64,000 nucleotides of DNA from Candidatus Babeliaceae bacterium. GTDB taxonomy: Bacteria > Babelota > Babeliae > Babelales > Babelaceae. Below are positions 49,824 through 60,126 of this stretch, in pieces. The translations under genes and the position numbers were made by a program. The number at the start of each line of letters is the position of its first letter. Within the stretch, counting starts at the first letter, position 1. The stretch covers positions 30,011 through 94,010 of the forward strand of contig JAIETV010000001.1 in NCBI GenBank assembly GCA_019744895.1, written 5' to 3'. The notes below the pieces were generated by a model. The model was not told where the DNA came from and ran no database searches. It saw only the letters and a list, made by a program, of their open reading frames with translations.

Positions 49824-52422
49824 CCATAATGTTTACACGGCTGCCTTGGGCAGTTTTTTTAACGATAAAATGTACAGGAAAATGATCTTTCATATAGGGT
49901 AAGTGTGAAACAATAATAATTTTTGCAAAATCATCTTGAATTTTATAAATAGCTTCCATAATATTGGCTAGACCTTCTTCGTCCTGTGAGCCAAAGCCTT
50001 CATCGATAATGAGCGTTTGCAGTGTTGTTCCCGCGCGCCGAGCAAGCAGTTTTGAAAGAGCTATGCGTAATGCAAAATCTATTCTAAATGCCTCGCCGCC
50101 AGAAAACAGTTCGTACGAACGAATACCCGTAGCATCAGAAATATGAATATCAAGTGTCTCTTTGCTTTTGCCACTTTTTAAATCGCGTAACGATTCTATA
50201 AACACATGTGCTTGACCATCGGTTAATTTTTCAAGTAATACATTTGCCTCTTGTTCAATCTCAGGGAGTGCCTGTTCTATAAGTAATGCTTGAATACCAT
50301 CTTTACCCACTGCCTGGGCAATATTCTGATAAAGCTCTTGCTGGTAGCTACACTCTTTGATTGTTCCTGAAAGGCGTGCAAATTCCTGCTGCTGTGACTC
50401 AAGGCGCGACAGTTGCTCTTTGTAGGAGCCGATTTCCCGCAAAAGGTTATTTAACATATCTGTCTGGTGCATAATATTATGACGTACTGTTTGTAGCTGA
50501 GCTTCAAGAGAGCTCTCTTGCGCTATTTTTTCAGTGAGTACCGCTATTTTATTGGTAAGCTCCTGCCGTTCTTGCTTCATATTTTTAAGATGGGCACTAG
50601 TAAGATGAGCGACTTTTTTTATCTGTTGCAGCAGTGGAGTAATATTCTCAGGTGAAAGGTGGTTTTCAAGTTTGCTGGCTTTTAATTTTTCAGTTAGTTC
50701 ACGTTTGCGTTCAGGCGTATGCGCGGGCAGCGCCTGAAGTTTTTCATTAATTTTTTGTGATTCGGCAAAAAGTTTTTGGTAGGTGGCATCCTGCAATAAC
50801 AATATTTTTACATCGACGCATTGGTTTTTTTCGCGCAGCAGCGTATCAAACGTTGCCGTTTCGTGAGCTTTTTGTAGAGCAATTTCTGTATGCTCTTTGC
50901 ATAATTCCGTAATCTGTCTTTCTAGATGTGCAACTTCTTTGAGTTTTTCAAGGTTATCATGCATCGTGATGATTTTCTCTTTGAGCGCGGGTAAAAGTTT
51001 TGCAAAACGTGCACGCTGATGTTCTGCCCGTGACCGATCCTTATGTTGTATTTGGCATATTCTATTTTTTTTATCGTCGGTAAGTTCTTGCGCGCAGGTG
51101 GGGCAAAGTGCGGTAGATACGCTGCTGAGCGTTTTTAAGCTAGAGTCGTAATCTTGAATTTTAGTGATAATACTATTTTTTTGAGTTACAAATTTTTGAT
51201 AAACTTCGCGATATTTTTCATAACCATCAAGCGAGCTATTCTGCCCAATCTGCTTTTTATGGGTATCGATTTCTTGTTGCAAAAAATCAATTTTTTCACT
51301 CATTTCACGCGCTCGTTTTTCATAAAGAGAGATGCGTAATGTCACCTGTTGTAACTGCATATCAAGACTATGCATATGTTGCGTGTGCACCGCCTGAACA
51401 CGTGCTGCATGTGCCTGCAGCATATGAGAGTTTTCTAATGCCAATTGCTGCAATTCAAAGCGTTTTAGTTCATAGGTGTGCAACTGCTCAAGCTCTTTTT
51501 CTAACATCTCACGCTCTTGATGCTCAGCAGACCCCCCATTAATTCTTTTGGAGAGTATTTTTTTAAATTCTGCACGCGAATCCCGTAATTCCTGTAAGCC
51601 TTGCTGTATACGCACATCGAGCTTTTGCACAGATTCACTAATCTGCTGCAGCTGGAGTTTATCGTGACTGTGTTGAGCATATGCACGTTCAGATTTTTGT
51701 AGCTGCTCGCTGAGTGTTGCACGCGTTTCCTGCAGAACTTTTTCCTGTGCCAGCGCTGCAGTAAGCGCATGGTTAAGATGCTCTTTGTGGGTTATTTCAC
51801 ATGACAAGCGCTCTGAAATTGGCACAAGGGTATCTTTTTGTGTTGCTAATAAGCGGCTTTTTTCAACGGCTCTTTTTTTTATAAGCTCAAATTGAGTTAT
51901 GCCCAATATAGAGCTTAATATCTCTTTGCGCTCTTTAGGAGATTTTTTTGAAAATTCATTTGATGCCCCTTGCCGCAAAAAAACTGAATTAATAAAACTT
52001 TCATAATCAAGACCAATAGTTGCAATAATCTTTTCTTGTGTCGCGCGTAGTGTTTTATCGGTAAGTCCGCGAATGGCGCCTGTCTGCGGGTCAATGATAC
52101 CGAAATCAAGAGCGGTTTGTACTTTATTACTACTCATGTTCAGTTCGCGCCTTACCTTGTAAACTGCTCCCTTACATATAAATTCTAGACTCACCATCAT
52201 CTGTGTCTGGCCAAGTCTGACTAAGTTTTCATCTGCGCGGGCACCACTTTGTGCTTTTCGTGCGTATCCCCATAATACCCACGTAAGGGCATCAAGAAGC
52301 GCAGACTTACCGTGACCATTTTTTCCTGATAAACAGATAAGATTATAGGGTTCAAAGTCTATATACTGTGTTGTTTGGCCGTAACTGAGAAAATTTTTTA
52401 ACGCTAATTTTAAGGGAACCAT
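49813..52422 (-). CDS. sbcC: SbcC/Rad50-type nuclease ATPase subunit
   Basis: Partner of SbcD/Mre11 in processing DNA ends and hairpins. 869 aa: N-terminal Walker A SGKNGHGKSALLDAL (near residue 33), long coiled coils, zinc hook CPTC near 438-441, second coiled coil, and C-terminal signature FSGGEAFRIDFAL, Walker B TLIIDEGFGS and switch His in IIVSHLPY. The AAG at the start after VPLKLALKNFLSYG is family-typical. SbcD is not in the window. Confidence 0.94.
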   Translation of the reverse strand: MVPLKLALKNFLSYGQTTQYIDFEPYNLICLSGKNGHGKSALLDALTWVLWGYARKAQSGARADENLVRLGQTQMMVSLEFICKGAVYKVRRELNMSSNKVQTALDFGIIDPQTGAIRGLTDKTLRATQEKIIATIGLDYESFINSVFLRQGASNEFSKKSPKERKEILSSILGITQFELIKKRAVEKSRLLATQKDTLVPISERLSCEITHKEHLNHALTAALAQEKVLQETRATLSEQLQKSERAYAQHSHDKLQLQQISESVQKLDVRIQQGLQELRDSRAEFKKILSKRINGGSAEHQEREMLEKELEQLHTYELKRFELQQLALENSHMLQAHAARVQAVHTQHMHSLDMQLQQVTLRISLYEKRAREMSEKIDFLQQEIDTHKKQIGQNSSLDGYEKYREVYQKFVTQKNSIITKIQDYDSSLKTLSSVSTALCPTCAQELTDDKKNRICQIQHKDRSRAEHQRARFAKLLPALKEKIITMHDNLEKLKEVAHLERQITELCKEHTEIALQKAHETATFDTLLREKNQCVDVKILLLQDATYQKLFAESQKINEKLQALPAHTPERKRELTEKLKASKLENHLSPENITPLLQQIKKVAHLTSAHLKNMKQERQELTNKIAVLTEKIAQESSLEAQLQTVRHNIMHQTDMLNNLLREIGSYKEQLSRLESQQQEFARLSGTIKECSYQQELYQNIAQAVGKDGIQALLIEQALPEIEQEANVLLEKLTDGQAHVFIESLRDLKSGKSKETLDIHISDATGIRSYELFSGGEAFRIDFALRIALSKLLARRAGTTLQTLIIDEGFGSQDEEGLANIMEAIYKIQDDFAKIIIVSHLPYMKDHFPVHFIVKKTAQGSRVNIMEQG

Positions 52423-52573
52423 GAGCGTATTATAGCATGTTAGTTACCTTTTTCAAAAATCTTTTAAATGCTCAAACTTACGCTTTCTATTGACTCAGCA
52501 GTGGCCACATGCTATGAACAACAGGAAGCAGTAATATCTATTTTTATCTTAATCAAAAAAGAGAGAGTTTTAT

Positions 52574-55500
52574 ATGAAGAATTATACCTATGTAGTGTGC
52601 TCTGCACTTATGTTTATGCTCCCCCAGCTTAATGCGCAGCTTGTATCAGCAGAAGATGCGTTGTGCCGTTTGCAAGAATTACAGGAAGTTATAGAACATG
52701 GTGACCAGGACATTGACCAGGTATTATTTGAAAAAGAACTTTTTGCATTACAAACATTTGTTACAGAAAGTGCTGTTTGTGATGAACACACACGTGATGC
52801 TCTTTTGCATGCCCTACAAGTATTACAAGAAAAAATTTCTTTACGTCGTGCTGCACGCATCGATTCTCCAGAAATCCATGCAACAACGGTTATTGACCCT
52901 AACTACTATCCAGAACGTGATCTGTATTTACGCAATTTATTAGTCACCGGCTCGCTGGTTTTAAATGGCCAACAAATAAGTGGCAACAGCTGTGACTGCA
53001 CTCTTTATGTATTAAAAGCCGGTGACACCATGACCGGAGACTTAACCTTTGCAGACCAGCACGGCGTGGTGTTTAACGACACTGCAAGCGGTTCTGTAAC
53101 TATTACTGCACCAGCAGTAGTTACAACACCCTACACCCTTGAACTACCAACCCAGCCCGGTGCTGCAGGCACGGTGTTAACGGCAGACGGCAACAACCCG
53201 TCACAACTTTCGTGGCAACCGGTAGCGGCAATAGTGACCTCAACCATACAACTGTATGGTGATGTTATTGGGTCTGCATCTGCAAATCATGTAGCGTTTG
53301 TGTGTGGTGTACCCGCGTGTGATTTAGTACGCGCTTATTCTACTGTGCTTTCTGCAACAAGCTGCGATACCCCATTGACACTTATTTTACGTGACACCAC
53401 CGGCAGCTTTGCAGCAACAACTATCACACTCACCGGCAACAGTTTAATTAATTACAGTGCCAGCGGCGATTGTGACACAGGGCAGGGCTTTATTTTTGCC
53501 CCTACTAATTTAAACACCATTATCGGCCTTGGCGCAGGCAACAGTAACACCTTAACCGGTTCTGCTAATACGGCCGTAGGTCAAGTTGCACTTTATAGCA
53601 ATACTACAGGGGATCTTAATACCGCTCTGGGCCTTGGTGCACTGTATAACAATACGCAAGGAAGTCTTAATACTGCTATAGGTGCAGGAGTGCTTTTTAA
53701 CAATATGATAGGAATGGGCAACACCGCTGTAGGGCAATCTGCGCTTTTTAGTAATACGCTCGGGTTTAACAATACGGCTATCGGAAATGGTGCACTTGGT
53801 CAAAATACTACCGGAACCTCTAATATAGCTTTAGGAGCCTTTGCTGGTAATAGTATAATCACAGGAAACAATAATATTCATATAGGTAATCCAGGTGACG
53901 TATCTGACGACGCAACTATTCGTATTGGCACACAAAACACACAGCAACAAACCTATATAGCCGGTATTTTTGATACGTTTCTCACTGGGTCACCCGTGGT
54001 AGTAACAAGCTCGGGGCAACTAGGTGTTGGCACATCAGCACTGGTGAGTGGCACTCCCTGCAATACACCACTTACGGTCGTTGAGCGTGATGCAAATGGC
54101 AGCTTTGCAGCAACCACTCTCACACTCACCGGCAACAGTTTACTTAATTACAGCACCATGGGCGATTGTGACATAGGCGATGGCTTTGTCTTTGCACCAA
54201 CAAACCAAAACACTCTTATTGGTTTAGGTGCTGGTAATAATAATACGCTTACCGGAACAAGTAATGTAGCAATTGGTTATTCAGCGCTCATGAGCATTAC
54301 CGCTGGTAGTAGTAATATTGCCATAGGCAGCTATGCCGGTGCAGCACTTGAAGGTTCTGAGTTTAGTCCATTTGCAGGGTCTCTAAATATAGCTATCGGT
54401 AACAATACTTTGAGATCTTTGCGCCTTGGTTTGGGTAATGTTGCCATAGGTGATTCAGCTCTTGCACGAGCTGCTGATAATCCAATTCCAGTATCTTTAA
54501 ATACAGCTATTGGAGTTGGTGCCCTTACAAACTCAGTTGCTTCGGGATTAGATGATTTCGGATTTATTACTAATGTCGCTGTAGGAGGCGTTGCATTGTC
54601 AAGTAACATTACTGGTGAAAACAATGCTGCAGTAGGAACACGTAGCTTAGTGAGCAATGTTGAAGGAAATAGAAATACATCAATAGGAATAAATTCATTG
54701 GTAACTTTAACAGGCGGTTCAAATAACACAGCAGTAGGCTATACAGCCGATGTTGATTCTGAAAGTGCTCAAAACCGCACAGCACTTGGTGCCAATAGCT
54801 TGGCTATTGTAGATGACGGTGTTGTATGCGGTGATACTTCTATTACGTATATCTATCCTGGTAGTGATAAGCGTGCTCAGCTTGGGTATGCTCCAAGTAA
54901 TATTTTTGATGCCGTCAACGCAGTGCAATACCGTTCATATGATGCAGCTAATAACTATGCGGCACTTACTCCGCCACTTGGGTATAGCTACACCTATACC
55001 TTACAACTTCCTATTGACCAAGGTTCTGCCGGGCAAGTACTGGCCACAGACGGCAATAATCCAGCACAACTATATTGGGCAGATAGCTCATCAACAGCTA
55101 CGGCTGGCACGCCCTGCAATACACCACTTACGGTCGTTGAGCGCGATGCGAGTGGCAGTTTTGCTGCAACAACTATGACATTCACCGGTAACAGTTTAAT
55201 TAACTACAGCACCGTGGGCGGTTGTGATACAGGCGATGGCTTTGTCTTTGCACCTACTAATTTTAACACGATTATTGGCCTTGGCGCAGGAAACAACAAT
55301 ACCTTAACAGGAACAGGAAATGTTGCTCTAGGTTTCACTGCGCTTGCCGGTATAGTTACTAGTAATAATAATATAGCCATAGGGTCAAATGTACTCACTG
55401 GAACTCTCATTCTTGATGATAACATAGCATTAGGAACTAATGCTCTTTCAAATGTTAATTATGCTCGTGGGCAACAGATTGCTATCGGTTCAGGTGCTTT

Positions 55501-56500
55501 GCAAAAAGATACAACGGGTTTTTACAATCTTGCCATTGGTTATAATGCTTTAAATAATAATACTTCAGGAAATTCTAATATTGCTATTGGACATTCGGCA
55601 CTTATAGATGTTAATAACACTGATAATATTGCTATTGGAAACTTTGCTCTAAGTGGGTTAGTGCAGAATAAAAATATTGCGATTGGAAATTATGCACAAT
55701 CATTTCCATTAAATACAGGTTTTTCTAATATTGCCATTGGTGCTCAAGCGCTGCATTATAATCGAACTGGAAATCAAAATATTGCTATAGGTACTGATGC
55801 ATTACAAGCTAATCAGACCGGATATTATAATATAGGTATAGGGCATTTCGCACTATTTCTGAATAACGATGGTTATCAAAATACTTGTGTTGGTTATCAA
55901 GCACTAAGTAACAATCTTATTTTAGGATCTAATAATACTGCACTCGGTTATTATGCGGGCTGGTTATGTGGAGGCTCAAATAATATTTATATTGGGGCAA
56001 ATGTAACTGGAGGTTTAAACAATAATAATGTTATTGCTATCGGGATTAACAATTCGGGAAACTCAGGAACTTATATTGGGGGTATTAGAGGGGCTACGAC
56101 TAACGCTAATGATGCGATTGCGGTACTTGTTGATAGTAGCGGGCAATTAGGTACAACATCATCATCTGCCAGGTATAAGCGAAACATTCAAGATATGGGT
56201 ACTGCTACTGCAGATATTTATAAGTTACGTCCTGTAATTTTTAATTATAAAGCGCATGAAACAGATGAACATCTTGAATATGGTCTTATCGCTGAAGAAG
56301 TTGAAAAAGTCTATCCAGGAATCGTTGTTAAAGATAAAAATGGCTTGCCAGAAGCTATTCAGTATCAATATTTGCCGATGATGATGTTGAATGAAATGCA
56401 AAAAAACTATGCGCAATTGTTGATGCATGAAGAAACTATCAATACACTCAAGACTCAGATTGCTGAATTAAAGCAGCAAATAACAGCGTTGGTCGGTTAA
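52574..56500 (+). CDS. Giant surface/fibre protein with self-cleaving S74 domain
   Basis: 1308 aa. Signal peptide (about 1-21), helical region (25-100), tail-fibre-like domain (LKAGDTMTGDLTFAD; LPTQPGAAGTVLTADG), then long arrays of N-x-AIG..AL..N..G repeats resembling YadA-head beta-rolls, interrupted by three ~70-residue modules (GSFAATT...GNSL(I/L)NYS...NNTLTG) at about 53360, 54055 and 55110. The C-terminal S74 chaperone (from about residue 1196, SSARYKRNI then YGLIAEEVEKVYP) normally folds a trimeric fibre and cuts itself off at the Ser. Ends in a coiled coil. Probably an exported trimeric adhesin. Confidence 0.9.
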   Translation: MKNYTYVVCSALMFMLPQLNAQLVSAEDALCRLQELQEVIEHGDQDIDQVLFEKELFALQTFVTESAVCDEHTRDALLHALQVLQEKISLRRAARIDSPEIHATTVIDPNYYPERDLYLRNLLVTGSLVLNGQQISGNSCDCTLYVLKAGDTMTGDLTFADQHGVVFNDTASGSVTITAPAVVTTPYTLELPTQPGAAGTVLTADGNNPSQLSWQPVAAIVTSTIQLYGDVIGSASANHVAFVCGVPACDLVRAYSTVLSATSCDTPLTLILRDTTGSFAATTITLTGNSLINYSASGDCDTGQGFIFAPTNLNTIIGLGAGNSNTLTGSANTAVGQVALYSNTTGDLNTALGLGALYNNTQGSLNTAIGAGVLFNNMIGMGNTAVGQSALFSNTLGFNNTAIGNGALGQNTTGTSNIALGAFAGNSIITGNNNIHIGNPGDVSDDATIRIGTQNTQQQTYIAGIFDTFLTGSPVVVTSSGQLGVGTSALVSGTPCNTPLTVVERDANGSFAATTLTLTGNSLLNYSTMGDCDIGDGFVFAPTNQNTLIGLGAGNNNTLTGTSNVAIGYSALMSITAGSSNIAIGSYAGAALEGSEFSPFAGSLNIAIGNNTLRSLRLGLGNVAIGDSALARAADNPIPVSLNTAIGVGALTNSVASGLDDFGFITNVAVGGVALSSNITGENNAAVGTRSLVSNVEGNRNTSIGINSLVTLTGGSNNTAVGYTADVDSESAQNRTALGANSLAIVDDGVVCGDTSITYIYPGSDKRAQLGYAPSNIFDAVNAVQYRSYDAANNYAALTPPLGYSYTYTLQLPIDQGSAGQVLATDGNNPAQLYWADSSSTATAGTPCNTPLTVVERDASGSFAATTMTFTGNSLINYSTVGGCDTGDGFVFAPTNFNTIIGLGAGNNNTLTGTGNVALGFTALAGIVTSNNNIAIGSNVLTGTLILDDNIALGTNALSNVNYARGQQIAIGSGALQKDTTGFYNLAIGYNALNNNTSGNSNIAIGHSALIDVNNTDNIAIGNFALSGLVQNKNIAIGNYAQSFPLNTGFSNIAIGAQALHYNRTGNQNIAIGTDALQANQTGYYNIGIGHFALFLNNDGYQNTCVGYQALSNNLILGSNNTALGYYAGWLCGGSNNIYIGANVTGGLNNNNVIAIGINNSGNSGTYIGGIRGATTNANDAIAVLVDSSGQLGTTSSSARYKRNIQDMGTATADIYKLRPVIFNYKAHETDEHLEYGLIAEEVEKVYPGIVVKDKNGLPEAIQYQYLPMMMLNEMQKNYAQLLMHEETINTLKTQIAELKQQITALVG

Positions 56501-56524
56501 TTATCTTCTGAAATGAGTATATGC

Positions 56525-56568
56525 AAAAGGGGAAGCAAAAAGACTTCCCCTTTTTAATTTTTTTGGGC
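56525..56568 (+). terminator. Rho-independent terminator
   Basis: AAAAGGGGAAG (56525-56535) pairs with CTTCCCCTTTT (56544-56554), followed by a T-rich tail. Ends the surface-protein transcript. Confidence 0.92.
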
Positions 56569-56634
56569 CCTTGCAATTTTTTATAGCTTAAGCTAAAACT
56601 TATGAGCTTCATCACGCTATAAGGAGAGTATGTA

Positions 56635-58086
56635 ATGGTAGTAGCAGCACAGGCCTTTAGGCATTACGATATTCGTGGCAACATTAACCAAGACATTTTT
56701 ATAGATGACACGTATACCCTTGGCAGAGCGGTTGCAGAGTATGTGTTACAACAAAATCCGCAGGCTAAAACTATTATTATTGGTCGCGACGGGCGTACCC
56801 ATTCACCAGCCATTCAAAAAAATATAGCACAGGCATTTTTTGATGTTGGCTTTACGGTGCATGACACGGGTGTTTGTCCCACACCGGTAGTATATTTTGC
56901 AACACACGTGCGTGACTATGACGCAGCCGTTATGGTTACCGCGTCACACAACGGGCCAGAATATAACGGCCTCAAGCTCTGTTTAGGTAAAAACTCTATC
57001 TGGGGTACCCAGATACAAAAAATTAAAGAGCTTTATTATGCCGCATTAGAAAACAATTGCTTACATGCGCGTGTTATGCATAATAACGCATCATATAAAC
57101 GCGTTAATGTGCAACGCCAGTACGCAGAGTATATGGCACGTGAGTTTGTTGATTTAAAAAATCTTACCATGCCTATCATAGCAGATTGTGGCAACGGAGC
57201 GGTTGGCGCTCTATTGCGCCAGGTGGTAGATGCAGTAGGCTTGCGTGAAGTAACCATCATGTGTGAAGAGGTTGATGGCACATACCCAAACCATGCAGCA
57301 AACCCGGTTGAGCTTGAAAATATGCTCCATGTTATACAAGCCGTGGATACACACAAGCCCGCATTTGCAGTGGGTTTTGATGGCGACGGCGATAGAATGG
57401 CAGCAGTTACACCTGACGGCAAGCTTGTTTGTGGAGATGTGTTACTAGCACTTTTTGCGCAGGATATTTTACAGAAAAACAAACAGGGTACTATTGTGTA
57501 TGACGGCAAATGTTCATTAATAGTAGCAGAAACTATCGCGCAACATGCCGGTGCTGGGGTGCGTAGCCCGTCTGGGCATTCTATTATCAAAAGTGTTATG
57601 CGCGAGCATAATGCACTTTTTGGTGGCGAATTAAGTTGCCACTTTTTCTTTGCAGACACGTACTTTGGCTTTGATGACGGGGTGTACGCTTTTTTGCGGC
57701 TTGTACGCTTAATGAGCAGCACGTCTAAAGATCTTACACAGCTGGTGCAGGAGTTCTCCCAAACGTTTAGTACGCCGGAAATTCGTATACCGTGTAGTGA
57801 TACAGAAAAATATACCGTTATAGAAAAGATTAAAGAAGTATTGCGCAGTCAAGACCGCTACACGTTATCCTATCAAGACGGTGTACGTTTAGAAGATGCT
57901 CAAAGCTGGGCCCTGATTCGTGTATCAAACACACAACCTGCTGTGTGTATTCGGTGTGAATCGTTAACTGATGCCGGCTTGCAGGCTATAAAAAAAGTAA
58001 TCTATGACGCGCTGGGTTCACCAGGTGCCATGCCGATTGTGCCTATTCAAGCAAGCGATATGAAAATAGTACAAGAACTTAGCTGA
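56635..58086 (+). CDS. Phosphomannomutase/phosphoglucomutase
   Basis: Interconverts hexose 1- and 6-phosphates for envelope sugars. 483 aa alpha-D-phosphohexomutase: RHYDIRG start, catalytic Ser in VTASHNGPEYNG (near 103), metal loop GFDGDGDRMA, sugar-binding GGELSCH (usual GGExSGH with Ser-Cys here) and phosphate-binding RVSNTQPAVCIRCES (usual RxSNTEP; Gln for Glu). AlgC/ManB-like. GGAG precedes ATG 56635 by 8 nt. Stop is 10 nt before the GAPDH gene, so one operon. Confidence 0.93.
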   Translation: MVVAAQAFRHYDIRGNINQDIFIDDTYTLGRAVAEYVLQQNPQAKTIIIGRDGRTHSPAIQKNIAQAFFDVGFTVHDTGVCPTPVVYFATHVRDYDAAVMVTASHNGPEYNGLKLCLGKNSIWGTQIQKIKELYYAALENNCLHARVMHNNASYKRVNVQRQYAEYMAREFVDLKNLTMPIIADCGNGAVGALLRQVVDAVGLREVTIMCEEVDGTYPNHAANPVELENMLHVIQAVDTHKPAFAVGFDGDGDRMAAVTPDGKLVCGDVLLALFAQDILQKNKQGTIVYDGKCSLIVAETIAQHAGAGVRSPSGHSIIKSVMREHNALFGGELSCHFFFADTYFGFDDGVYAFLRLVRLMSSTSKDLTQLVQEFSQTFSTPEIRIPCSDTEKYTVIEKIKEVLRSQDRYTLSYQDGVRLEDAQSWALIRVSNTQPAVCIRCESLTDAGLQAIKKVIYDALGSPGAMPIVPIQASDMKIVQELS

Positions 58087-58096
58087 AAGAACTTCT

Positions 58097-59104
58097 ATGA
58101 AACGTGTTGCCCTTAATGGCTTTGGCCGTATAGGTAAAAATTTTTTACGTGCTTACCTGCAAGACACGCATGCGCATGCACAGTATGAGCTTGTGGCGAT
58201 TAATATCGGCCCAGCCGATATCAATGCTGTTGCATATATGGTTATGTATGATTCACTTCTTGGCACTTACGCCGGTAACGTGAGCGTGCAAGGTACTACT
58301 CTTTTGGCAGATAATTTTAAGATACAGTTATTGCAAGAAACAGATGCAGCACAGCTGCCCTGGACTGATTTAACGATCGATATAGTTGTCGATGCAACAG
58401 GCCACTATACCCATGCACAAGACGCAAAACAGCATATACAGGCCGGTGCAAAAAAAGTGGTAATTACTGCACCCGCTCACGGGCACGACATCACGGTTGT
58501 GATGGGGGTCAATGATCGCGATTATAAAACAGAAAAACACCAGATAATTTCTTTAGGCAGTTGCACCACCAATGCTTTGGTGCCGTTACTGCATGTTATG
58601 AAAACGCATACGCAGTTTGTTGAAATTTTTGCTTCCACCGTGCATGCCTACACAAACACGCAAGAGTTACTTGATGTAGATGCACAGGGTAAAGATTTAC
58701 GTAAATCACGTGCTGCGGGTTTGAATATTATACCAAGCACAACAGGGGCAGCCATTTCAGTGGCAGAAGTTTTGCCTGAACTGAAAAATACTCTTTGTGC
58801 AAACGCACTTCGTGTTCCCACGCCGATTGTCTCTTTAGCAGATATCACATTGTTACTTGAAAAGTCAGTAACTGTTGATGATATTAATAGCTGGTTTGCA
58901 AATGCAGCACAAGGGCCATTGAAAAGCATACTTTCTGTTGCGCATGCACCATTGGTCTCAGGAGATTTTAAGGGAAATAGCCATTCTGTTATCTATGATG
59001 CGACCATGACCATGGTAAGCGGTACGCTGGTACGGATATATGGGTGGTATGATAATGAATGGGGATACAGTAACCGTATTAATGATTTTTTGAAAATCTG
59101 TTGA
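58097..59104 (+). CDS. gap: Glyceraldehyde-3-phosphate dehydrogenase
   Basis: 335 aa. NAD-binding NGFGRIGKNFLRA, catalytic Cys in SLGSCTTNALVP, HAYT with the partner His, KSRAAGLNIIPSTTGAA, LRVPTP and WYDNEWGYSNRI at the end are all present. Class I GAPDH of usual length. After the Cys the common NCL/NCLAP reads NALVP. Catalyses the glycolytic oxidation and phosphorylation step feeding the phosphoglycerate kinase encoded elsewhere in the window. Operon with the phosphohexomutase. Confidence 0.95.
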   Translation: MKRVALNGFGRIGKNFLRAYLQDTHAHAQYELVAINIGPADINAVAYMVMYDSLLGTYAGNVSVQGTTLLADNFKIQLLQETDAAQLPWTDLTIDIVVDATGHYTHAQDAKQHIQAGAKKVVITAPAHGHDITVVMGVNDRDYKTEKHQIISLGSCTTNALVPLLHVMKTHTQFVEIFASTVHAYTNTQELLDVDAQGKDLRKSRAAGLNIIPSTTGAAISVAEVLPELKNTLCANALRVPTPIVSLADITLLLEKSVTVDDINSWFANAAQGPLKSILSVAHAPLVSGDFKGNSHSVIYDATMTMVSGTLVRIYGWYDNEWGYSNRINDFLKIC

Positions 59105-59169
59105 TATAAAAAAATATCTATACGCTATGGGCTGTCGCCTCGGCTATTAAAATGTATATAGGCTATCGG

Positions 59170-59305
59170 CTGCCGCCGTGGCTTTAGGGCTTTCGTGATA
59201 AAGCCCTAAAAACCCAGATCACCAAGGAGCGCCTTGGATCCCGGGCGGTTCAATTCAATCGGCATAGCACGTGCGTGCAGAGCCTCAATCAGAGAACCGC
59301 CTCGA
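59170..59305. repeat. 136-bp structured direct repeat, copy 1
   Basis: 134 of 136 bases identical to 59991-60126. Rich in G+C and potential hairpins: TTTAGGGCTTT/AAAGCCCTAAA with a 6-base loop, CCAAGG/CCTTGG, and GGCGGTTC pairing with GAACCGCC across about 50 bases. Weaker similarity continues a little beyond both ends. It lies right after GAPDH and left of the toxin-antitoxin pair. Confidence 0.9.
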
Positions 59306-59357
59306 TTTTTATCTAATAGGTAATGTAGTGTGAGTATGGGCTGCAAACCAGGCTTTA

Positions 59358-59630
59358 CTATTTTTTTAAGTCGCGATAAAAATTTTCATGAGATCCAAGG
59401 GAAAGAAGTATCAAACGATTAGAATCTTCACACCATTGATATGCAATAAGGGTTAGCTGCTTTACCATGCTGAATTTGTATACGTGAATTCCGTCTAAAT
59501 CTCCCTTTTTCATGGCTCCAATGAGTGGATGGGTAATAATTTCTGTTAGTGCACGATCAAGATCTTTTTTTTGATTAGGGTGCAATTTTTTAATCTGCTT
59601 TGAAAATGTAGCAGTTTGAAGAACATGCAT
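59358..59630 (-). CDS. RelE/YafQ-type toxin
   Basis: 90-aa toxin-like protein of the RelE/ParE superfamily: FSKQIKKLHPNQKKDLDRALTEI helical N-terminus, LIGAMKKGDLDGIHVYKF, then QLTLIAYQWCEDSNRLILLSLGSHENFYRDLKK with the C-terminal HENFY.DL segment seen in YafQ/RelE-like toxins, where His and Tyr/Phe are at the active site. Presumed endoribonuclease. The start overlaps the antitoxin stop by one base. The pair is bracketed by the two 136-bp repeats. Confidence 0.85.
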   Translation of the reverse strand: MHVLQTATFSKQIKKLHPNQKKDLDRALTEIITHPLIGAMKKGDLDGIHVYKFSMVKQLTLIAYQWCEDSNRLILLSLGSHENFYRDLKK

Positions 59631-59854
59631 TACTGTTTCTCATCAAACTGATACGCTTCAAGTTTGCCTGCAGCTGCTTCCTGCTGAGCAATAAGAATGT
59701 TTTTAATGAATTCGTAGGTTAAATCTGGATTCTCTTCAGCAAGTCTGCCTATTTTTGCCCAATGCTCTATTTGACCCGCCAGAGATCTATTTAATGCTTT
59801 GGACATAATCTTTGCTTGCGAAACTACTTCTTTTGATAATTTGACCGTTGCCAT
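59630..59854 (-). CDS. ParD-like antitoxin
   Basis: 74 aa; the N-terminal VKLSKEVVSQAKIMSKALNRSLAGQIEHWAKIG (shown here as motifs KLSKE..., RS.AGQIE.W..IG) is the ParD-like ribbon-helix-helix used to bind DNA and repress the operon. The C-terminal region is the presumed toxin-wrapping helix. First gene of the pair. Promoter probably in 59855-59990. Confidence 0.87.
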   Translation of the reverse strand: MATVKLSKEVVSQAKIMSKALNRSLAGQIEHWAKIGRLAEENPDLTYEFIKNILIAQQEAAAGKLEAYQFDEKQ

Positions 59855-59990
59855 TTTTGATACCTTTTGAATACTTTTTCATTATACATCATAATACTTT
59901 AATATGAGTCAAAATGCAACCTTTTGTCTTTTTAAAGGTGTGTCGCCATGGGTGTGCCATTATAGAAAAGAGCATGTGCATGTATAGGGC

Positions 59991-60126
59991 CTGCCGCCGT
60001 GGCTTTAGGGCTTTCGTGATAAAGCCCTAAAAACCCAGATCACCAAGGAGCGCCTTGGATCCCGGGCGGTTCAATTCAATCGGCATAGCACGTGCGCGCT
60101 GAGCCTCAATCAGAGAACCGCCTCGA
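59991..60126. repeat. 136-bp structured direct repeat, copy 2
   Basis: Same orientation as 59170-59305 and 821 bp downstream; two differences (near the GTGCG(T/C)GC(A/T)GAGCC segment). Together with copy 1 it brackets the toxin-antitoxin genes. The rest of the 59855-60278 gap holds no gene. Confidence 0.9.

Noticed and set aside
52588..52860. Antisense frame conserved at 63242-63472
   Set aside because: Its conservation simply mirrors the duplicated sense gene.
54331..54729. Long minus-strand open frames inside the fibre gene
   Set aside because: They arise from the repetitive codon pattern of the real gene and lack starts, signals or protein-like composition.
53560..56080. Possible CRISPR-like spaced repeats
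   Set aside because: Repeats are in-frame protein repeats of variable sequence, not identical repeats with spacers.
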